Positions 7,287 through 10,876 of a stretch of 10,876 nucleotides of DNA are shown in pieces. The position numbers and the translations under genes are program-made. Origin of the DNA: Candidatus Apopatocola equi (GTDB lineage: Bacteria; Bacillota; Clostridia; Oscillospirales; Oscillospiraceae). The stretch spans positions 1-10,876 of the forward strand of contig JAGHSH010000104.1 in the NCBI GenBank assembly GCA_018065965.1, read 5' to 3'. The notes beneath the pieces were generated by a model that worked only from the letters and a program-made list of their open reading frames with translations, did not search any database and was not told the DNA's origin. Positions within the stretch are counted from its first letter, which is position 1. The number at the start of each line of letters is the position of its first letter.

Positions 7287-7926
7287 AGCGAAGCCTCCTT
7301 TCCAGCACCGTTCCCAGCAGAGATACGGGCAGCAGGATCACAAGATAGAACGCCACCAGCAGGAAAAGTCTTTCGGTGGTCTTGTAGTAGAGACCGATGA
7401 GATCCTTGGCGGTGAACATCAGATCCATCAGACTCACGGCGGAGAAAACACTGGTCTCCTTCAGCAGGAAGATCACATTGGCCATGAACGCCGGCACGCT
7501 CACTGCGGCGGCCTGGGGCAGGATAATGAAGCGCAGGGTCTGAAAGCGGCTCATGCCCAGCGCATAGGCGCTCTCGGTCTGAATGGCTTCCACACTCTCC
7601 AGTCCGGAGCGGAAAGCCTCGGCCATGTAGCTGCCGCCCAGAAAGCTCAGACCCGCCACTCCGCAGCTGGCGGGGTCGGTGGGGATTCCGATCTTGGGGA
7701 GACCGTAGTAGATGAAAAAGAGCTGAATGAGCAGGGGCGTGTTGCGGCTGATCTCGATATACACGCGCACAAGCGGGTGCAGAACGGGGATGCGGTAGTA
7801 GCGCACAGCGGCGCAGAACAGGCCGATGAGCGTGGAGAGGGCAATGCCCAGCAGCCCCAGCCGCAGCGTCAGCCACGCAGCCTTCCGGTTGAGGGGAAGG
7901 TATTTTATGATAAACTCCCAGTTCAT
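7267..7926 (-). CDS. Polar amino acid ABC transporter permease (first gene of operon)
   Basis: This 219-residue polytopic membrane protein is a His/Glu/Gln/Arg/opine-type permease paralogous to the next gene. TLRLGLLGIALSTLIGLFCA is the first core membrane segment; EISRNTPLLIQLFFIYYGLP is the family's conserved second region; SAYALGMSRFQTLRFIILPQ (about residues 118-137) is the EAA coupling loop that contacts the ATPase. The ATG at 7926 is preceded by AAGGAG nine bases upstream. The intrinsic terminator at 7951-7984 sits only 25 bp before this start, so expression of the whole operon must pass through it. The gene overlaps the following permease by 20 bp. The likely substrate is cysteine or cystine, inferred from the leader peptide and binding protein. 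Confidence 0.93.
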   Translation of the reverse strand: MNWEFIIKYLPLNRKAAWLTLRLGLLGIALSTLIGLFCAAVRYYRIPVLHPLVRVYIEISRNTPLLIQLFFIYYGLPKIGIPTDPASCGVAGLSFLGGSYMAEAFRSGLESVEAIQTESAYALGMSRFQTLRFIILPQAAAVSVPAFMANVIFLLKETSVFSAVSLMDLMFTAKDLIGLYYKTTERLFLLVAFYLVILLPVSLLGTVLERRLRYAGSGT

Positions 7927-7950
7927 GAAAGCAACTCCTTTTTCGGCAAT

Positions 7951-7984
7951 AAAAAAACCGGGAGCTTTTCAAAAAAGCTCCCGG
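7951..7984 (-). terminator. Leader terminator (attenuator) before the ABC transporter operon
   Basis: On the minus strand a perfect 12-bp stem (7973-7984 with 7958-7969) with a 3-nt UUG loop is followed by seven U (7957-7951). This is a textbook intrinsic terminator. It lies 25 bp upstream of the first permease ATG, downstream of the operon promoter and past the stop of the leader ORF, so it must act as a conditional attenuator and not as the end of the upstream operon. Its 5' arm can also pair with 8069-8077 (see the leader entry). Confidence 0.93.
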
Positions 7985-8008
7985 CAGAAAAATCAGCACA
8001 AGGTCTTG

Positions 8009-8113
8009 TCAGCAAACGCTCCGCAGTGCTTCGGTACGCACGACAAAAGACCCCGCTGCACACTGTGCCCGGGAGCTGCGCTGACAACAACAGACGCAAG
8101 CCATTCTATGCAT
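8009..8113 (-). CDS. Cysteine-rich leader peptide (34 aa)
   Basis: The ORF starts at ATG 8113, about 24 nt after the predicted transcription start, with a strong AGAGGTG site (8126-8120) six bases before the ATG. It ends at TGA 8009, 25 bp before the terminator. The peptide begins MHRMACVCCCQRSSRAQC and ends with Val-Cys, with six Cys in 34 residues (codons 6, 8, 9, 10, 18 and 34). Four of the six Cys codons are TGT, although GC-rich genes nearby favour TGC; the TGT run is also what creates pairing segment A. The peptide probably has no function of its own. Its translation would measure cysteinyl-tRNA supply, like the polycysteine leader ORFs known from mycobacteria. Codon 4 is a second in-frame ATG. 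A chance ORF is possible but unlikely given position, ribosome binding site and composition. Confidence 0.75.
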   Translation of the reverse strand: MHRMACVCCCQRSSRAQCAAGSFVVRTEALRSVC

Positions 8114-8143
8114 ACCTTTCACCTCTTTGCGAATGATAGAGTC

Positions 8144-8172
8144 ATTATACGCGGGGAAGATCGGATTGTCAA
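8144..8172 (-). promoter_or_regulatory. Perfect-consensus SigA promoter of the ABC transporter operon
   Basis: On the minus strand TTGACA (8172-8167) and TATAAT (8149-8144) are both exact consensus with the optimal 17-bp spacer. Start of transcription should be near 8137. Such a strong constitutive-looking promoter fits an operon whose output is set downstream by attenuation. Confidence 0.92.
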
Positions 8173-8174
8173 GG

Positions 8175-8193
8175 GGTAAATCAGCAATTTACC
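8175..8193. promoter_or_regulatory. Inverted repeat next to the -35 box (candidate operator)
   Basis: GGTAAAT (8175-8181) and ATTTACC (8187-8193) form a perfect 7-bp dyad with a 5-bp spacer, ending 2 bp upstream of the -35 hexamer, i.e. about -38 to -56 from the predicted start. This is a usual place for an activator or repressor site. The protein is unknown; the response regulator encoded just upstream and a sulfur regulator are both candidates. It could also be a minor RNA hairpin in the tail of the upstream transcript. Confidence 0.5.
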
Positions 8194-8205
8194 GTAACAA
8201 ATTCC

Positions 8206-8230
8206 AAAATTCCCCCGGAACCGCGGGGAA
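8206..8230 (-). terminator. Probable intrinsic terminator of the two-component operon
   Basis: On the minus strand UUCCCC (8230-8225) pairs with GGGGAA (8215-8210) around a 9-nt loop that can add further C-G pairs with a bulge, followed by UUUU (8209-8206). It starts 4 bp after the response regulator stop and would separate this operon from the transporter promoter. Confidence 0.65.
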
Positions 8231-8234
8231 CAGC

Positions 8235-9014
8235 TCAGTCCGTGAACTTGGTCTTGTACTGGGCGGCCCAGCTGTACTGCTCCATGTATTCACCGCGGAA
8301 GCGGTTGATGGCGGAGGTGTCGCCCTCCAGGAAGGCGTAGGAATCGCAGGTGAACACGGAGATATCCACCGCGTAGGAGTTGTAGCGGCGGAGCAGCATG
8401 CTGCCGCAGCCATATTCATCCAGCGTGTCCTTGAGAGCGGCGTAGATCTGCGTAAAGTAGTTCTGCTTGGAGATGGAGTAATCGCCGTCGTAGAGGATGG
8501 CGCAGAGCTCCTTCTTGGGAACGGCGGCGCCGTGCCGGTCGATGAGGTAGGCCAGCAGCTCCTTGGACTTGCTGCGGTTGAAGGCCACGGCCTTGCCGTC
8601 TACGAAAAGATCGAAATTGCCGAAGGTGCGGGCGTGGATGGGCGCGGTGGGGGTCTCGATGGGGTAGAGCAGGTTGTCGAGCTGGGCGCGAACATCCTCG
8701 GCGGTCACGGGCTTGGTGATGTAGCCGCTCACATGCAGGAAAATAGATTCGTCCTTATATTCCGAATAGCCGGTGGAGAAAATAATGTTCACCTTGGGAT
8801 TCAGCTTCTTGAGAGCCTTGGCCAGCGGCAGACCGCTGAGCTCGGGCATACGAATATCGCTGAAAACCACATCCGGGCGGTTTTCTTCTGCGTCATGAAG
8901 CGCGTCCAGAGAAGAATCAAAGGCAGCAATATCCGCATGGGGGACTGCCTCCTTCACGGCCTTCCGGAGCAGGTTCAGGGCTGCAGGTTCATCGTCGATC
9001 AAGAGGATTCTCAT
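8235..9014 (-). CDS. Response regulator with winged-helix (SARP/OmpR-like) output domain
   Basis: The 259-residue protein is the likely phosphorylation target of the adjacent kinase. Residues 1-~115 are a receiver domain: acidic pocket D7-D8-E9, phospho-acceptor Asp53 in FSDIRMPELSG, switch Thr81 in FSTGYSEY and Lys101 in YITKPV. After a Pro/Thr linker (about 115-127), residues ~128-215 (FGNFDLFVDGKAVAFNRSKS, KELLAYLIDRHG, AVPKKELCAILY) match the winged-helix fold of OmpR- and SARP-type activators, followed by a short C-terminal tail that is much shorter than a full BTAD domain. The ATG at 9014 overlaps the kinase stop as ATGA, so translation is coupled. The gene lies directly upstream of the transporter promoter, so regulation of that operon is conceivable but unproven. 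Confidence 0.9.
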   Translation of the reverse strand: MRILLIDDEPAALNLLRKAVKEAVPHADIAAFDSSLDALHDAEENRPDVVFSDIRMPELSGLPLAKALKKLNPKVNIIFSTGYSEYKDESIFLHVSGYITKPVTAEDVRAQLDNLLYPIETPTAPIHARTFGNFDLFVDGKAVAFNRSKSKELLAYLIDRHGAAVPKKELCAILYDGDYSISKQNYFTQIYAALKDTLDEYGCGSMLLRRYNSYAVDISVFTCDSYAFLEGDTSAINRFRGEYMEQYSWAAQYKTKFTD

Positions 9015-10288
9015 GTTCTGTGTCCTTTCTTTGGCAAAGTAATGGTAGCTTTGGTTCCTACGTTCGGTGTGCTTTCGTATGTAAGATTTCCTCCGACCAT
9101 GGAGGCGAGTCTGCCGTGAATATTGCGGATGCCGATATGCTCCGGCTCCTCGGGGAGCTTCTCAAAGCCTACGCCGTCATCCTCCACGATGACATAGTAG
9201 TTCTCCTCGTCGGCACGGGTGCTGATCTTCAGCGTGCCGCCGCCGCGCTTCATGGTGATGCCATGCTTTACGGCGTTCTCCGCCAGCGGCTGCAGGCTGA
9301 GAGCGGGGAGCATGAAATCCGTTTCCTGCAGATCGTATTCGACCTTTACCCGCTCACCGAATCGGATCTGCTCGATGTCCAGATAGGTGCGGGTGTGCTC
9401 CAGCTCCCGCAGGAAGGGGATGGGCTCTTTTTTCCCCAGAGAGTCCAGATTGGCGCGGAGATAGCGGCTGAAATTCAGCAGAGTCTGCTTGGCGAGCTGC
9501 GGGTCATCATCGCAGAGACTCACGCAGGAGTTCAGGGCATTGTAGAGGAAATGGGGCTGGATCTGCGAGAGCATGGTCTCCATGCGGGAGGTGAGCAGCT
9601 GCGCCTCGGTCTCTGCCAGCTCTCTGCCCTGCATGGCGAAGATATGGCAGTAGATGATCACGTCCTGCACCAGCACGAAGATCTGTGTGCGCCGTACTCC
9701 CATGACGATCATAGGCACGGAAATGAGCGGAATGATACAGTAGAGACAGAGAATAACGGTTTTCCGGGTGGACATCTGCTGGGTGACGATCACGACGAAG
9801 TTTGTGACCAGTACCGTCAGCATGAAGCCGTAGAGGATCAGGGCTCGGGGGATCCGGCTCATGGTCTCCGCCTCGCCGGGCATCGGGAAGAGGTTGCCCC
9901 AGCGGGTCAGGAGGACAACGGCAATGCCGTTTGCCAGATAACCTGCCGCAGCAAAGGCCAGCAGCCTCTGCCATATCGGATTCTCTCCTTTGACCTCCCG
10001 GCATAGCCGGTAGAGAAAAAAGCAGAAGGAGAGGGAAATGGCGTAGGAAAAGACATAGCTTCCCGCACTGGAGAAGTGCAGGAGAGCGCGAAGCTGCTCG
10101 GAATAGGCATGGGAGCTGAGAATATCAAAGACGGTCTGCAGCAGCGAGAAGATGAGCATCCACAGGAAGGGAACTGTATATTCCGGGGCGGAACGCCGGT
10201 TCCGGAGGATACTCAGCACGAAGGAGGAGAGAAGAATAAAGGAGAGAAAGTCAATAACGATAATGGGATTGTTCAGATATTCGGCCAA
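9011..10288 (-). CDS. LytS-type sensor histidine kinase
   Basis: The 425-residue protein has about seven hydrophobic segments in residues 8-220 (for example VIDFLSFILLSSFVLSIL, then FLWMLIFSLLQTVFDIL and later AFAAAGYLANGIAVVLL), a membrane sensor region with no recognised extracellular domain. The cytoplasmic part has the His_kinase (PF06580) motif SQIQPHFLYNALNS with His246 as the phospho-acceptor. A HATPase_c domain follows with N-box ENAVKHG (337-343), G1 box EDDGVGF (369-375) and G2 box HIGIRNIHGR (384-393). The start is a TTG at 10288 with GAGGG seven bases upstream, 3 bp after the stop of the preceding gene; no better start is seen before the first membrane segment. LytS-type kinases usually partner LytTR or AraC-type regulators, so the winged-helix partner here is less common. 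The signal is unknown. Confidence 0.92.
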   Translation of the reverse strand: MAEYLNNPIIVIDFLSFILLSSFVLSILRNRRSAPEYTVPFLWMLIFSLLQTVFDILSSHAYSEQLRALLHFSSAGSYVFSYAISLSFCFFLYRLCREVKGENPIWQRLLAFAAAGYLANGIAVVLLTRWGNLFPMPGEAETMSRIPRALILYGFMLTVLVTNFVVIVTQQMSTRKTVILCLYCIIPLISVPMIVMGVRRTQIFVLVQDVIIYCHIFAMQGRELAETEAQLLTSRMETMLSQIQPHFLYNALNSCVSLCDDDPQLAKQTLLNFSRYLRANLDSLGKKEPIPFLRELEHTRTYLDIEQIRFGERVKVEYDLQETDFMLPALSLQPLAENAVKHGITMKRGGGTLKISTRADEENYYVIVEDDGVGFEKLPEEPEHIGIRNIHGRLASMVGGNLTYESTPNVGTKATITLPKKGHRT

Positions 10289-10291
10289 AGC

Positions 10292-10876
10292 TCAGCCCTC
10301 GATCCTGTCCCAGTGAATGGAATCGGCCAGACTCTCCAGCAGCACGCCGCTGATGCCGCTGCCCTCCGCATCCGCTGCGGGATAGGGGAGCGTAACGGTC
10401 AGGTAGGCCTGCTCCAGCGCGGTGTGGATCAGACACTGCTCGCTGCCCAGCGAGAGCAGCAGGGGCTGACCGCGGGAAACATAGACCCACTGCTCATCCT
10501 CATGGGTGGGGGTGGAGAGCAGCGCTTCGGAAAAGCTGCCCTTCTTCTGCAGGTCGAAGCGGTAATCCACGCCCCGGAAGCTGCCGTCAAAGTGGAAGGA
10601 GCCGGTGTCGAAGAGATAGCCCACGCACTCGCTGCCCTCGGGGAGAAACGCGCCGCAGCCAAGGGCGGCATAGAGCTCCTCCGCGCTGTAGCAGAAATGC
10701 ATGGTTTTGTTGAGACGCAGACCGCGCCCGGCCGTGAGCTCATCCAGCTTCATGGCCATCTCCGAGGTATAGACCCCGGTAGAGGGTGTAGCCCTGCCCG
10801 ATCTCCTCCGAACCCAGAGACTCTGAGAGCTTGCTCCCGTCGGGGTCATAGCTGCGCTGATAGGCTTCCCATTCTC
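10292..10876 (-). CDS. Unknown protein, first visible gene of the two-component operon; 5' end cut by the window, probable frameshift
   Basis: I do not recognise this protein. The clean frame ends at TGA 10292, 3 bp before the kinase start, so it is co-transcribed and probably co-translated with the kinase and regulator. From about 10775 down it reads SEMAMKLDELTAGRGLRLNK onward, ending GVLLESLADSIHWDRIEG. Upstream of the GGGG run (CCCC at 10774-10777 on the plus strand) the same frame is Arg/Ser-rich and unlikely, whereas a neighbouring frame reads EWEAYQRSYDPDG and EEIGQGYTLYRG and continues smoothly if one G is removed. The simplest reading is a one-base insertion in that G run. No membrane segment is visible in the window. 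A start at ATG 10849 in the uncorrected frame is possible but looks spurious. Being next to a sensor kinase suggests an accessory or signal-input role (inference). Confidence 0.6.
   Translation of the reverse strand, partial: ENGKPISAAMTPTGASSQSLWVRRRSGRATPSTGVYTSEMAMKLDELTAGRGLRLNKTMHFCYSAEELYAALGCGAFLPEGSECVGYLFDTGSFHFDGSFRGVDYRFDLQKKGSFSEALLSTPTHEDEQWVYVSRGQPLLLSLGSEQCLIHTALEQAYLTVTLPYPAADAEGSGISGVLLESLADSIHWDRIEG

Larger units (their letters stand above)
7951..8137 (-). promoter_or_regulatory. Cysteine-responsive transcription attenuator leader (candidate)
   Basis: The roughly 190-nt leader RNA has five segments in order. A: UUGUCAGC (8087-8080), overlapping the last two of the clustered Cys codons. 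B: AGCUCCCGG (8077-8069). C: GCUGACAA (8013-8006), at the leader ORF stop. D: CCGGGAGC-UUUU (7984-7973), terminator 5' arm. E: terminator 3' arm. A and C are perfectly complementary over 8 bp; B and D over 9 bp; D and E over 12 bp. A-C and B-D would cross and so compete. C has a second partner, GGUCUUUUGUC at 8052-8042. Inference: a ribosome stalled on Cys codons covers A, leaves B free to pair with D and lets RNA polymerase read through; otherwise A-C forms and D-E terminates. No T-box or SAM riboswitch motif is seen. Confidence 0.75.

Noticed and set aside
5039..8136. Long plus-strand open frames opposite the transporter genes (5039-5914, 5917-6924, 7060-8136)
   Set aside because: They are mirror frames of the binding protein, ATPase and permease genes, with no plausible ribosome binding sites or family motifs.
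7951..8137. T-box or SAM riboswitch in the transporter leader
   Set aside because: The T-box core (GGGTGG-N-ACCGCG type) and specifier-loop layout are absent, and no SAM-I-like kink-turn core is seen; the leader ORF explains the region better.
1..10876. CRISPR arrays, tRNA or rRNA genes, insertion sequences, phage genes
   Set aside because: No regularly spaced repeats, tRNA-like cloverleafs, transposase motifs or phage proteins were seen on either strand.

Overview
The window looks like chromosome from a GC-rich Gram-positive anaerobe of the Clostridia, most likely an Oscillospiraceae-like gut bacterium. The support is strong GGAGG-type ribosome binding sites, near-consensus TTGACA/TATAAT promoters, a lipoprotein solute-binding protein, a LytS-type sensor kinase and a large secreted protein made of cohesin-like and bacterial Ig-like modules. 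The genus cannot be set from the sequence alone.

Layout. (1) Positions 3-2564 (+) hold the C-terminal 853 residues of a large surface protein: a cohesin-like domain, a Clostridia-type H-x-W repeat region and seven Ig-like modules. (2) After a terminator and a strong promoter come proC (2729-3529, +) and an M18 aminopeptidase gene (3552-4807, +) that is split by a one-base frameshift. (3) A 147-bp convergent spacer (4808-4954) is packed with three hairpins. (4) A polar amino acid ABC transporter operon on the minus strand is transcribed permease (7926), permease (7286), ATPase (6621), binding protein (5803). (5) Its 308-bp upstream region (7927-8234) holds a perfect-consensus promoter, a dyad next to the -35 box, a short leader ORF and an intrinsic terminator just before the first permease's ribosome binding site. 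(6) Further upstream, also on the minus strand, is an operon of an unknown gene (truncated by the window and probably frameshifted), a LytS-type histidine kinase and a response regulator with a winged-helix output.

The most interesting element is the transporter leader. A 34-codon ORF (8009-8113, -) with a good ribosome binding site encodes a peptide with six cysteines, including C-V-C-C-C at codons 6-10. Just downstream, the leader contains a 9-nt copy of the terminator's 3' arm, which can pair with the terminator's 5' arm as an antiterminator. The cysteine codons themselves overlap a segment that can pair with the end of the ORF. This is the arrangement expected for ribosome-mediated transcription attenuation sensing charged cysteinyl-tRNA, and it points to cysteine or cystine as the transported substrate. 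The binding protein also resembles CjaA-type cysteine-binding proteins. Control would then be layered: promoter, possible operator dyad, attenuator.

Two genes (the M18 peptidase and the unknown gene at the right edge) each need a single-base indel correction to read through. They may be real disruptions or assembly errors.
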